Positions 42,234-51,862 of a stretch of 64,000 nt of DNA are shown in pieces. Numbering within the stretch: position 1 is the stretch's first letter; every line of letters begins with the position of its first letter. The position numbers were made by a program, and so were the translations under genes. The notes under the pieces were generated by a model. The model ran no database searches and was not told where the DNA came from. It was given only the letters and a program-made list of their open reading frames with translations. The stretch is from contig JAUCBJ010000974.1 of assembly GCA_032718475.1 (NCBI GenBank), positions 1 through 64,000 of the forward strand, read 5' to 3'. The stretch is from Nemertoderma westbladi (Eukaryota > Xenacoelomorpha > Nemertodermatida > Nemertodermatidae).

Positions 42234-43490
42234 GTGTATTTCCCGGATGGGAACATGACGAATCTGGACTTACACATGTTCTCCGATGCGTCGTTGGAGG
42301 CGTACGGAGCGGCACTCTATTTAGTACAACGAGAGGGGGCTCACAAGCCCAGACTGGCCTTTAGCAAAGCGAAGTCAACGCCGCCAGATTCAGCATCAGT
42401 TCCCAAACTAGAATTGACAGCTGCCAGACTAGGAGTTAGGGCCACAGCCTACCTAGTGGATACTATTCCCAACATAGTGGAGACACACTACTGGACGGAT
42501 TCCATGGTAGTGCTTGGTTGGCTACATAACGAAAGGACGAGATACCCTATATTCGTCGCGAATAGGGTGGACGAAATAAGGGCGACCACAGAATTGGAAA
42601 GGTGGCACTACTGCCCAACGGACGAGAACCCAGCGGACTTGTTATCGAGGGGCTTGGCACGCCACACTTTCTTGAAGAAGGAAGTATTGTGGCAACACGG
42701 GCCACAGTTTCTGAGCAACAAGGAGGCCTGGCCGCAGATGAGAAAGGTGGACCCGGGCTCGGGAGAAGCAGCAGTATCAGAGGGAGAAGAGGGAGATTCA
42801 GAGGGAGAAGAGATATACTCCCAGATGGTGAGGGAGATAAGGGACGTGCAACCTAAACTAGAAGAACTGTGCGATAACCCGATGGATAAACTCCTCAGAT
42901 ACAGCTCTAGTTGGTATAAGACCAGGAAATTAGTGGCGTACTGGAGAGCCTTCGGGAATTTCCTCGCGGGAGTTGGCAAAGGCAAGAAGATCAGGACAAC
43001 CATTGATCTGGAAGGAGCGGCTAAAGCAGTCATCCGCTATGAACAACGGAAGAACTACGGCGACGAGGTGGAACACGTCGGTAAGCAACAGCATCTTCGA
43101 CGGGACAGCGAGTTAATCACGCTGTCACCACAACTTAATGATGACGGGATTCTAGTAATGAACTCTAGGGTGGGCTACAACAACAGCATCGTTGTACCGC
43201 CGAAGCCCATCATCATCCCAACAGGATCTCCAATAGTCCACCAGATTATCTGGGACTCCCACAAGTCGATATTGCACGGGGGCACCAACCGAACCCTTAC
43301 GGAGATACGGAGGACCTTTTGGGTTAAGCAGTTGAGGAAGAAGGTAAAAACGGTAGTGGGGCAGTGCCAGACCTGCCGACGAGCGAAGAAGGAGCGAGCC
43401 ACACAGGAGATGGCACCACTACCGGCGAGTAGGGTAAGACAGCACGACCCGCCATTTACGCATTGCGGGTGGACATGTTCGGGCCGATAA
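42234..43490 (+). CDS. Element C RNase H and integrase zinc domain
   Basis: Reads HMFSDASLEAYGAALYLV (RNase H first site), ETHYWTDSMVVLGWL (second), HYCPTDENPADLLSRG (third), then an acidic linker, then the integrase zinc region HKSILHGGTNRTLTEIRRTFW with QCQTCRRAKK. Reading runs out at 43490 because of a frameshift near 43465 at the start of the catalytic core. Confidence 0.78.
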   Translation: MYFPDGNMTNLDLHMFSDASLEAYGAALYLVQREGAHKPRLAFSKAKSTPPDSASVPKLELTAARLGVRATAYLVDTIPNIVETHYWTDSMVVLGWLHNERTRYPIFVANRVDEIRATTELERWHYCPTDENPADLLSRGLARHTFLKKEVLWQHGPQFLSNKEAWPQMRKVDPGSGEAAVSEGEEGDSEGEEIYSQMVREIRDVQPKLEELCDNPMDKLLRYSSSWYKTRKLVAYWRAFGNFLAGVGKGKKIRTTIDLEGAAKAVIRYEQRKNYGDEVEHVGKQQHLRRDSELITLSPQLNDDGILVMNSRVGYNNSIVVPPKPIIIPTGSPIVHQIIWDSHKSILHGGTNRTLTEIRRTFWVKQLRKKVKTVVGQCQTCRRAKKERATQEMAPLPASRVRQHDPPFTHCGWTCSGR

Positions 43491-44158
43491 AGATCAAAGT
43501 GTTGCGGCACACGGAGAAACGCTACGGTATTATCTTCGTATGTAACAACATGCGGGCGGTAGAACTCGCCCAAGATGCAACCGCATCAGCATTCATTAAT
43601 GCATTAGAAAGGTTCAGAGACCGTAAAGGTGGGACGATCGCAGTAATGTACTCCGACAGCGGAACCAACTTTGTGGGAGCAGAGAACGAGATGGCAGAGG
43701 CCTTGGACATCTCGGAAGGGGAGGAAGTCAGGGCAGCCATGAGACGACGACAAGTAAAGTGGGAGAGAAGGACGCCGTATGCACCACATACACTAGGATG
43801 AGTCGAGAGACTGGTGGGCAGTTCGAAGCGTCTCATGACGAAGCTAATGTACACCCATATGGTCACAGAAGACGTCTTGAGAACAGTACTTGCGAAGTGT
43901 GAGGGTATCATTAATAGCAGACCGCTATATCCGGAGAATGATGACCCTGAATCACTAGATGTGCTGACGCCCAGCCATTTCCTAATGGAAAGGCCAGCGA
44001 CCATCGATATGCGGGGTGTAGATCCAGATGACATACACTCCCGCCAGAGTTGGAAAGTCGCTAAAGCGATAAGCGCAGAGTATTGGAGGAGGTGGGTTGA
44101 GGAATCCTACCCACGCTTCACAAAAGAAGCAAATGGAGGAAGCCGAATAGGGAGTTAA
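43463..44158 (+). CDS. Element C integrase core
   Basis: The shifted frame reads VDMFGPIKIKVLRHTEKRYGIIF and MYSDSGTNFVGAENEMAEAL, so the first two acidic positions of the D,D,E core are visible. An in-frame TGA at 43799-43801 precedes VERLVGSSKRLMTKL. Then come a GIINSRPLYPEND segment and TPSHFLMERP. Reading leaves this frame near 44115. Confidence 0.75.
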
Positions 44159-44361
44159 GAGAGGGAGATCTCGTAATCGTTACGGATGATACTATCATCA
44201 ACAACCAGTGGCGGTTGGCGAGAGTTGTAGGCACCTACTCCGATGAGGACGGAAGAGTCCGATCGGTAGAGGTGCGGATAGGTGGCAAGATAGGTGCGAA
44301 GGACAGAAAAACCTACAGGAGAGCTGTAGGGAAATGCTGTCTACTAGAAGGGGCACCTTAG
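44117..44361 (+). CDS. Element C C-terminal DUF5641-like domain
   Basis: In a third frame the sequence reads NRELREGDLVIVTDDTI...WRLARVVGTYSDEDGRVRSVEVR and ends CCLLEGAP-stop. This is the usual C-terminal domain of BEL/Pao integrases. Confidence 0.7.
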
Positions 44362-44469
44362 AGTGGAGTTAGAGTGTAGTTTAGTCGTCCAAGTCTTGGA
44401 CTGAGGGGGGTGGGATTGAGGGCGAGACGCCCTTCCCACACATAAAAGTAAAAAATAAAATAAATAAAA

Positions 44470-44905
44470 ATTAGAGTTAGTTAGTTAGTTAGGAGTTAGA
44501 AGGAGTTAGAAGGTACGTAGTACCTAGAGTCAGGAAACAGTTAGTTAGTTAGGAGGTACGTAGTACCGTTAGTTAGAGAGTTAGTTAGTTAGGAGGTACG
44601 TAGTACCGTTAGTTAGTAAAGAGAGTTAGTGGAGTTAGAGTAGTTAGGAGGTACGTAGTACCGTTAGTTAGTAAAGAGAGTTAGTGGAGTTAGTAGTAAG
44701 AGGGTACGTAGTACCGTTAGTTAGTGGAGTTAGAGTAGTAAGAGGGTACATAGTACCGTTAGTTAGTGGAGTTAGAGTAGTTAGAGGGTAAGTAGTACCG
44801 TTAGTCAGAGGTATTAGAGTAAGAGTTAGAGGGTACGTAGTACCGCTAGTTAGAGAGAGAGAGAGTAAGAGTTAGAGGGTACGTAGTACCGATTAGTAAT
44901 AGGGG
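44470..44905. repeat. GTTAGTTAG/GGTACGTAGTACC minisatellite
   Basis: About nine irregular units contain gttagttag, gagagttagtggagttag and the hairpin GGTAC-GTA-GTACC (variants agggtacatagtacc and gggtaagtagtacc). It lies between the end of element C and the left LTR of element B. The right flank of B at 63615 resumes with attagttagcag, consistent with B inserting at the edge of this array. Confidence 0.85.
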
Positions 44906-44930
44906 TAGAAGGGATATGTATAATATGGAT

Positions 44931-46832
44931 TGTTCGAAGAGACAGTAACAAAATACCCTGCAATATCTTACTGTAAAGTTTGTGAATCAAATCATAAATC
45001 CGACCTTCTCACCAAAACAGTAAACTCTAAGTAAGCGAATATATATTGCAGTATCGGTCTCTTATAACCGGTGAGGCAGAAAACAGTCTACGAACAGACA
45101 AACTTCGATAAAACAAAATCCCGCGCAGCGAATCCTAAAATCAGGCTGACTCACTGACGGAGTAAGGGGCTCGTATACTTTGCCGCGGTGTGATTTATAT
45201 GGTTGGGCGAGAAAGATGCTAGCTAGGTGCAGAAAGGTCTAACTAGCGGGCAAAGCACAGTATGGACAAAAATTATTTTATATATTTTGAGGTGTAAATA
45301 ATTTCTAACGCGCGTGTGTCTTGATTCTAAACAGTCAAAAGTCAGTTTTGCTCCTTCATATATATAATTACTGGGTCCGGTGTGCATTTTACAAATATTC
45401 TAATTTTGTAACTTGTAGGTCCAATACTCACGAATGATAAGGCTCCTTCCCCCTTTGTGTATTTCCAGGACTCAAATTCAGGCATAAGGTTAATACTACA
45501 CCCAGAATTCGTCAATTTTAATTTACCAGGTCCCTAATACTAAGAAGAAATGTGTTAGTTTACTACAGTAGGCGTACAGTTACTAATAGCTAGCCTGGTG
45601 TTCTTATCTAGAATTTTGGCTGCCTAGATGTGCACGGCAACTTCCTAACAGAATGTTGGCGGGGAGACGGTAGATGTTAGTATCCCTAAATAGCCTCAAT
45701 TTATTTGCGCCTAGTTGTAAACTGCCCTACCGCCTGAACGGTACAATCCCAATTCAGGTAAAACACAGTAACTCTTCTGGCCTACAAGTTCTAATGCAAT
45801 GGACACCGTTGTACTACAAACAGTCACAGACGCACCTGTACTTAGCAAGAGTTAGGCGTACAGTTTGCTGCACCCTACCAATGTGTATGCCTTGTACCGG
45901 TGTGCCTGCGTCCTATCTGTGTACTAGTATCTCTGCCTGCTCTCCCCCCGTAGGAATATGAAGGTCTACTGTGGGTTTTTTCTCTGAATTAAGACAGTAC
46001 GGTCCCTAGATGTAATTTTTAGCACACAGCGTGTCACTACCTCTACCTTCGATCTTTGGTCTTATACTTAGGTAGCAAGGCATTGAACGCTGTCTAACCT
46101 TTCAGGCGATGGGCGAATAACTCAAGAGTGATATTGTGGGTTGTCTCCTTCTACATTCCTCAGATGTTCTCGTTCATCGCTGTGGCCCGATGTCTAGCCT
46201 GCCATCCTGTCCCTCAGTTAGGTTCACCGTGGTAAAACATGATAAAAAAAAAGGGCAGATGTAACAAGTATTTCTAACTTTATTACAGAATATATACGTA
46301 AATGTAACAAGAAACTAATAGATAACTAATAAAGATTAGGATAAGCAAGAATGATTGATACACTAAGAGTGAGAGATTATTAACTAATGAACGAAATCGC
46401 ACCTTTTATAGCAAATTTGTGCTGCAATCAATCGAGAAAATTCTCGATTGTTCTATGAGTTCTAATAGGTTTTTAAAGATAACTATTGGTCCAGCGAATA
46501 TATAACTTGCACGACATTGGTTACTATCTAATAACTGCAATCCCATTGGTTAATCTACTTCGAGCAAATGCAATTTAATTTGTAGTGGTTAATTTAAATG
46601 AGTTGAAACTCTGCACAAAAAATAATTCGCACCTACTAGGATTCGAACTCAATACCTACTACATATAATTTCCAACGCTTTACCGACTGAGCTACTGAAC
46701 CACTTGAATAATCATCGTACAAATAGATATAGTAAATACAAATGAGGACTTAATGTAATCTTTATAGCAAAGTTAATTCGAACAAAATAAAATTTTCAAA
46801 ATCCACGGCATTTATGAGAATATAATTCTATA
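44931..46832 (-). repeat. Element B 3' LTR
   Basis: Matches 61713-63609 nearly base for base. On the plus strand it begins tgttcgaagagacag and ends aattctata. An internal frame of 95 codons at 45674-45961 (conserved in both LTRs) has no recognised domain. A tRNA-like segment with Pol III boxes lies at 46629-46703. Confidence 0.9.
46629..46703 (-). other. tRNA-like segment in LTR (Pol III A and B boxes)
   Basis: The minus strand reads TAGCTCAGTCGG (perfect A box; plus 46683-46694) and AGTTCGAATCC (B box) about 40 nt downstream. The anticodon and acceptor stems are poorly paired, so it is not a normal tRNA gene. An almost identical segment is in the other LTR at 63406-63480. Confidence 0.65.
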
Positions 46833-47733
46833 CCGCTCCATGAAAACAGGATATTATCGTGCATAAAATATACGGTTTTCACCAATACTAATCAAATTAT
46901 GGAATACTTGGGACGTACTTACATATTTATAAATTAAATCTCAACAATAATACCTCTACATAATAATTCGATACAAAAATAATTACAAATTCAAACTTTA
47001 CGTATTTAAGGCTTTATTAAGTAAGTACAATATAAATCTAAATTAAATTCACCAAAATAAATCTATTGCATCTCAAATATTGCATAAATTCAAACAATCA
47101 CAAATACTAATACTACTTAGATATAAAACAAATTACATAAGTTCGGAATAAATCACAAGAAAGGCTCACAAGTCTTCCGTCTGCTCTTGCCTTCTATTTA
47201 ATGTAAATACAAATACTGCTTCTTTATAAAAGATAAATTGCATACTATTCGAAACAATAAATTGCGTAAGTTTGGAATGACTACAAATATAGCACTTTCT
47301 AAATATAAATCTTTACTAAATTGCATAAGTTTAGAATAATATTGCATAAGTTTAGAATAATACTGCATAAGTTTAGAATAATATAAACTCTTTTGCATCT
47401 CAAATATGAAATATAAATCTTTCAAATATAGATTCCTTCTAAATATAAAACTTTCTAAATTTCAAAATTGGAACAATACAAATACATAAGTTTAGAACAA
47501 TGTAAATTGCATAAATTTAGAATAATATAAATTGCATAAATTTAGAACAATATAAATTGCATAAATTTAGAGCAATATAAATTTTAAACAATACAAATTA
47601 CATAAACAATTCAATTTACATAAACAATTTGATTTACCTAAACAATGCATAAAACAATACATAAAACAATACATAAAACAAACAATTCATAAGAAAGGCT
47701 CACGAGTCTTCCGTCCACTCCTTCCTTCCCGCT
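46833..47733 (-). other. Element B 3' untranslated region with AT-rich repeats
   Basis: No gene seen. Tandem variants of ataaatttagaacaatata and gcataagtttagaata (47330-47580) and of caatacataaaa (47640-47685) fill much of it. Two copies of the 17-nt motif lie at 47162-47178 and 47696-47712, the second about 22 bases past the stop of the last coding segment. Confidence 0.6.
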
Positions 47734-48470
47734 TTAACGCTTAGCGGATCGAGCCCTGCCGCGTCCTCGAAAACTGCGTATCGGTGATTTAGCTCGTGAT
47801 ATGGGACTTGTGGGGCGAGCCACTGGTTTACTTTGGACGTTGGGAGATGGTACGACCATTTCCTCACATATTCGTCTCTTAGTTATCCCAAATCCTCGTC
47901 CAATCCCTCGTGACCGATCTGTTGTATCTACCGCTGGTAAAACGTCTGGGAACGCGCGAGAAGCGGACGACGCAGACCCAAGAGAAGCTTGCGCCCCCTT
48001 TTGATCAGCTGGTATATGTCCCGATCCTCCTTGCGGTTCTCTGGGAAGCGAAACCGTATCCCGAGTAATTTGAATAGTCGGTTCGTATCCCCTTCGTTCT
48101 TCAACATTGATAGTTTTCTTTAATTGTTGGCCCACTTTCTGAACCCTTATGATCCTGTGCTGTCCGTCCTCCCGAGGGTGACGTGCAGACGGCGCGACCG
48201 GAGTAGCTGGCACGTTGGTCGCCTTTAGGACCTCCTCTTCCTCGAATACGCTCGCTCGTATACGTTTATGGTAGAACGAGGCTCGGTACGCCCATGCGAC
48301 GGTTAACCAAGCTCCCTTATTTCGCTTTTCCGTTCGGAAACGATCAAATTCACCATATGTGATACGATTGACTACTTTCTGGAAGTTCCATGTATTCTTA
48401 TTGTCCGGGTGAATCTGTAACAAGTATTCGCGCACAACTCGAAATCCACTATCGTGAGGCAAATATCAAC
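47734..48470 (-). CDS. Element B second block: arginine-rich C-terminal part
   Basis: About 242 codons: HDSGFRVVREYLLQIHPDNKNTWNFQ, a basic middle (HKRIRASVFEEEEVLKATNV), a Pro/Ser/Arg-rich tail and the end SFRGRGRARSAKR. It is in the -1 frame relative to the CCHC segment upstream; the switch is near 48465. The basic RG-rich tail suggests nucleic-acid binding (inference). No homologue recognised. Confidence 0.5.
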
Positions 48471-49355
48471 TACCTCGATTAGTTCGTCATATTGTGGCAT
48501 AGCGGAGATATATCCTTCCGACTGTGCTCTCATCGGGAATCGTCTTCTTTGTGCCGATACATGTTCGTCAGCTAAATCTTCCCAATCATCAAACAGTTTT
48601 CTCACGAGTTTTACAGATTCGTGTTCGTAAGGTATGTCTCGCAATTGACATTCAGATGCTCGATGTCCCTTTATATTGCAATATGTGCATTGAGCCATAA
48701 ATCTCCAGCAAGTATAAAATGTATGGGACCCTTGATCTCCACACCATCCACAGATTAGTTGAGTTGTAGTAATGTGCTTTCCACTGCACTTTGTCGAATG
48801 ATGTCCAGCGACGCCACATTTACCACACATCGTATTAGCAGGGTACCACACTCGCTCATATATAAGATCGCCAATGGGTCGAGCGCTTCCTCCCACACTA
48901 TAGTCATAATCGTCTGGGTCGATAGGTTGGTATGTTTCATAAGGTTGTATGCAAACTACAGCATCTGTTGCTTCTAGTTGTCGAATCTCCGTCTGAGATT
49001 TCTTCGGGAGGTTCCTTTCAATCTCAAGAAATTCCTCTAAAGGATCATCGATGGCCGTCGTTACTTCGAAATCATCACCTAAGTGACCGATAGGCGCACG
49101 CGTCTGCCGTGATTCGTCCGTAAGCTCCACGATACGTTCTCCTTCATAGGGTAACAATGTAAACATAGATGGTCTTTCGATAAGAGATCCCGCACAGCGA
49201 AGATACACGTCTCGAAATATACTAAATCCTGCTCGAGTGAAGGCATTACACTGAGCGTCGGAATTGTAGAAGGGTTCGAGAAACCGTCTAAACACATCGG
49301 TATGAATTCTCCCTTCCGCGTAGAATGTATGATCTTCTCCGAGGCAAAGTGGATG
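48372..49355 (-). CDS. Element B second block: triple CCHC zinc-knuckle segment
   Basis: In the same frame as the exonuclease-like segment and separated from it by one TGA (49356-49358). After VFRRFLEPFYNSDAQCNAF comes a region with no known domain, then three knuckles: CGKCGVAGHHSTKC (CX2CX4HX4C), CGWCGDQGSHTFYTC (CX2CX5HX4C) and CTYCNIKGHRASEC (CX2CX4HX4C), at about 48830-48660. Such knuckles bind single-stranded nucleic acid in Gag and in cellular proteins. This set is additional to the knuckles in the element's own gag (57100-57190). The useful frame leaves this register near 48465. Confidence 0.7.
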   Translation of the reverse strand, partial: HPLCLGEDHTFYAEGRIHTDVFRRFLEPFYNSDAQCNAFTRAGFSIFRDVYLRCAGSLIERPSMFTLLPYEGERIVELTDESRQTRAPIGHLGDDFEVTTAIDDPLEEFLEIERNLPKKSQTEIRQLEATDAVVCIQPYETYQPIDPDDYDYSVGGSARPIGDLIYERVWYPANTMCGKCGVAGHHSTKCSGKHITTTQLICGWCGDQGSHTFYTCWRFMAQCTYCNIKGHRASECQLRDIPYEHESVKLVRKLFDDWEDLADEHVSAQRRRFPMRAQSEGYISAMPQYDELIEVVDICLTIVDFELCANTCYRFTRTIRIHGTSRK

Positions 49356-49932
49356 TCATTTAAGAGTCCGAGACACAATGTCGGCGACTAAGCAAACATT
49401 CACTGATGACTCTATCGCTAAATAATATTGTAGTACCGCTCTTGGAGGTGAAGTAATAGCCCAATATACGCATCCTCTCCATTTGAGCTGTGATTCAAAC
49501 TCATTTATATCTGGAGTATCACCTTCTCCATACGTTTCGATATACTTTGTTCTTTTACTTTCCTTGTAATCCCAATTAAACATCAAGTAGGAAATGTATC
49601 CAGTTCCGGTTTTCTGAGTATCATACTCACGGAAGTATCCTTGTTCTATAGACCACAGTATAAGAGGTCGAGTGTCGACGTAAGGTGTCGGTAATCGGTC
49701 GTCACTGTCCGACATGCCGGCGAAGTCGCTAATTAAGTCCTCTCTTACTCCTGATCCAATCTTTACAACAGTTTTATCTAAAATCATATTTCTCACCATC
49801 TTCGGTAACATTCTAGCATCGATATTGCAAGCCTGGTCCATTTTCTTTACTATATTAGTGATGAAATGGTGCCGCTTGGTAGTTCCTGGAGGTATAAGGC
49901 ATTCGCTTGTCGCTCCTTTATCTACTGAAAAC
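49356..49932 (-). CDS. Element B second block: DEDD 3'-5' exonuclease-like segment
   Basis: Reads VVKIGSGVREDLISDFAG, which resembles exonuclease motif II of WRN/EXD-type DEDDy enzymes (K-x-G-x-G-[IV]-x-x-D), then VDTRPLILWSI, and near the end WAITSPPRAVLQYYLAIES, which resembles motif III (W..LT..Q..YA..DA), although the acidic position is Glu rather than Asp. Motif I lies just upstream in the other frame (MFYDNEGG...KTIQIRAADGVLHVF; D-x-E plus the vQi...vyvf strand pair). A -1 frame change near 49921-49932 separates the two. The segment ends at TGA 49356-49358 and the same frame continues. Assignment is by motif order and spacing only. Confidence 0.6.
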
Positions 49933-51225
49933 GTGCAAAACTCCGTCTGCCGCTCTAATTTGTATAGTCTTGGAGGTTAGACTCTGCTGATGGCTGCCGC
50001 CCTCGTTATCATAAAACATGTAACCGTTTTCCTGAAACGATCTAAACGTCCTATTCCATTCGTCCAATAATTCTTCCGAAGGTTGCCAAATCTTCTCTAT
50101 GTCTTTCTCGTCCTCGAAACGAATGACTTTACCTTGCCAGTCCGCAGCGATATCTGTATCCGACTCAAAGGTTCCTGTTCCAATCCATAAGCTAATTGTT
50201 TTGGTTAAATATCCTTTCAGGTTACTCGGAGCTATATCAGCGCCAGCTCTATCCAGTTCCCTAAAGTCTTGAATATGAGGCGGAACATTATGCACGACCT
50301 TTTGCGTAATATGTCTACGTAAATCATATATCTTAACCATATCGCTTAGAACAACTGCAGGAAGAAACTCTAAGTTCGAAATGATTTCCGGATGATCCAC
50401 AATAGGTATTTCATACGTTGTATCTTGTCGAACTGGTATACTAATAGGGAAATTGAGTGTCGTACTCAATGGTTTCGTAGTTGAAGTACTATACGGTTGC
50501 ATTTCTCTTGTACTTTCCGGGGATGCAATCTGTAGTCTCTGAATAACGTTTTGAGCAAAATTTATACTCTCGAAAACTTCCGGTGTCATCTCCTTAGCTG
50601 AAGTTTGATCGTGTGACGTCCAATGGTAAGGTAGGCTCGCAAGTCTTCCGCCCCATTCTTCCATCTTACCTTTCTCGAAAGCCTTGTAGGCTCTGTATAG
50701 GCTAAGAGCTTCTTTCTTTTCGCGGGTTGACTGAGTCGCCTCGTCCAGCGTAAGTTCGAATACATCGGGTTCAACAACCTTAGGTGGGTAAACAACAATT
50801 TCTCCCGCCTTTGGTGCAGTCATAGCGAATGAATGATATGGATTCGATAAAGGATACCCTCCTTCCTGGTAGCGTAGTTGTTGATGGTTCGAACACCTCG
50901 CCAATATCGGTTCGGGATTTTCCTTATTCAAACGCATCGGAATCGCATTTCGTTGTTCGTGCATACAAGCACCGCATTGATAATAAAGTTTATAAACTGA
51001 AAATGCTTCCTTTGTTTCTCTATCGTCCCCTCGAGTTCGTCTGTAAAGATGCATTCCATCGAATTCATCGCGTACCGCGGGCATAGGTTCGTGCGCCTTC
51101 AGGTATTGCATAGTATGATACAAACGACTAATTTCGGTATCGGGATCTTCGCTAATATCTCCCGTATCACATAAATCGGCTCTCCTTGTATCCCCTTCGC
51201 CATTATTAGAGGTATGGTTACATGA
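49918..51225 (-). CDS. Element B second block: N-terminal part with exonuclease motif I
   Basis: Open from just after a TGA at 51226; the first ATG is at 51111 (MQYLKAHEPMPAVRDEF). It contains CGAC...CSNH (possible zinc site, near residues 45-75), a Lys/Glu stretch, a copy of the 17-nt motif read as GRLAS, and near the end FYDNEGG followed by KTIQIRAADGVLHVF. The last part resembles the first strands of a DEDD exonuclease. It stops at TAA 49918, where reading moves to another frame. No signal peptide or membrane segment is seen, so it does not look like an envelope gene. Confidence 0.55.
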   Translation of the reverse strand, partial: SCNHTSNNGEGDTRRADLCDTGDISEDPDTEISRLYHTMQYLKAHEPMPAVRDEFDGMHLYRRTRGDDRETKEAFSVYKLYYQCGACMHEQRNAIPMRLNKENPEPILARCSNHQQLRYQEGGYPLSNPYHSFAMTAPKAGEIVVYPPKVVEPDVFELTLDEATQSTREKKEALSLYRAYKAFEKGKMEEWGGRLASLPYHWTSHDQTSAKEMTPEVFESINFAQNVIQRLQIASPESTREMQPYSTSTTKPLSTTLNFPISIPVRQDTTYEIPIVDHPEIISNLEFLPAVVLSDMVKIYDLRRHITQKVVHNVPPHIQDFRELDRAGADIAPSNLKGYLTKTISLWIGTGTFESDTDIAADWQGKVIRFEDEKDIEKIWQPSEELLDEWNRTFRSFQENGYMFYDNEGGSHQQSLTSKTIQIRAADGVLHVFSR

Positions 51226-51228
51226 TCA

Positions 51229-51862
51229 TACTACTAGAGGGAATACAACAGAGTTTATTGTTAGTTGTGAGGAGATGTGAGAGTTTTCGTCTGCCCTTTT
51301 GGCTCGACAACGCTCTAACCTCCTACCCATAGCCTAAGATCTAGGGTTTCTTTAATGACACGCTGCTTCTTATCTAAAATTTTTGCCGAAATAAAAACGA
51401 ATTTGGGCTAAACTGGCTGTGAGTCTAAAATACTCACCTTTTGATCCCAAACTATTATCAGAAAATAAGCAATCAAGAATTAGTAATAAATATAGGGAAG
51501 TCTATTATTCGACGTAACTTATTGAAACAAGACCGTGTAAAATTTAATTAAAATTTAGAAAGGCTCGCGAGTCTTCCTTTTTCTTGTTTCTCTAATTTTA
51601 AGTTCCACCCGACTGTACCCTGAAATCTATTCACTGGAGAAAATTTTAAAATTTTTCAAATCCAAATGGATTGTCTAAAATTTCGAAAATGTCTCAATAT
51701 TGTGAGTTCCAAGTAGAATTCCATTTCTTATACCTACAAATCCCGCTCCTATGTGACACATAAGGGTACTACCCTCAATGTTCACATATAAAGACAATGG
51801 AATTCTACCGCTGTCTTTACTACGGTGTACAGGTACGTGGAAATCTATTTGTAAACTCCTTA
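51229..51862 (-). other. Gap between pol and the second coding block
   Basis: No coding frame recognised. It contains the only copy of the 17-nt motif with both CpGs intact (CTCGCGAG, 51561-51577). It could hold a splice acceptor or internal promoter for the second block; neither is demonstrable by eye. Confidence 0.45.

Larger units (their letters stand above)
39159..44361 (+). mobile_element. Element C: BEL/Pao retrotransposon, disabled
   Basis: Plus-strand gag-like region, reverse transcriptase, RNase H and integrase in order, ending in a DUF5641-like domain with a stop at 44359-44361. A purine-rich tract (gaggggggtgggattgagggcgag, 44404 onward) follows. Breaks: in-frame TGA at 40590 and at 42231, a frameshift near 43465, an in-frame TGA at 43799, and a frameshift near 44115. 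The CCHC knuckles and protease expected between gag and RT are not present. LTRs were not identified. The 3' part is interrupted by element B. Confidence 0.85.

Noticed and set aside
45674-45961. 95-codon frame present identically in both LTRs of element B
   Set aside because: Identity is explained by the LTRs being recent copies of each other; no domain or codon evidence for a protein.
46629-46703. A functional tRNA gene in the LTR
   Set aside because: Acceptor and anticodon stems do not pair well, and no normal anticodon loop with T at position 33 is formed; only the Pol III boxes are convincing.
47734-51225. An envelope gene after pol in element B
   Set aside because: No signal peptide, furin-type site or transmembrane segment was seen; the motifs fit a nuclease fold and zinc knuckles.
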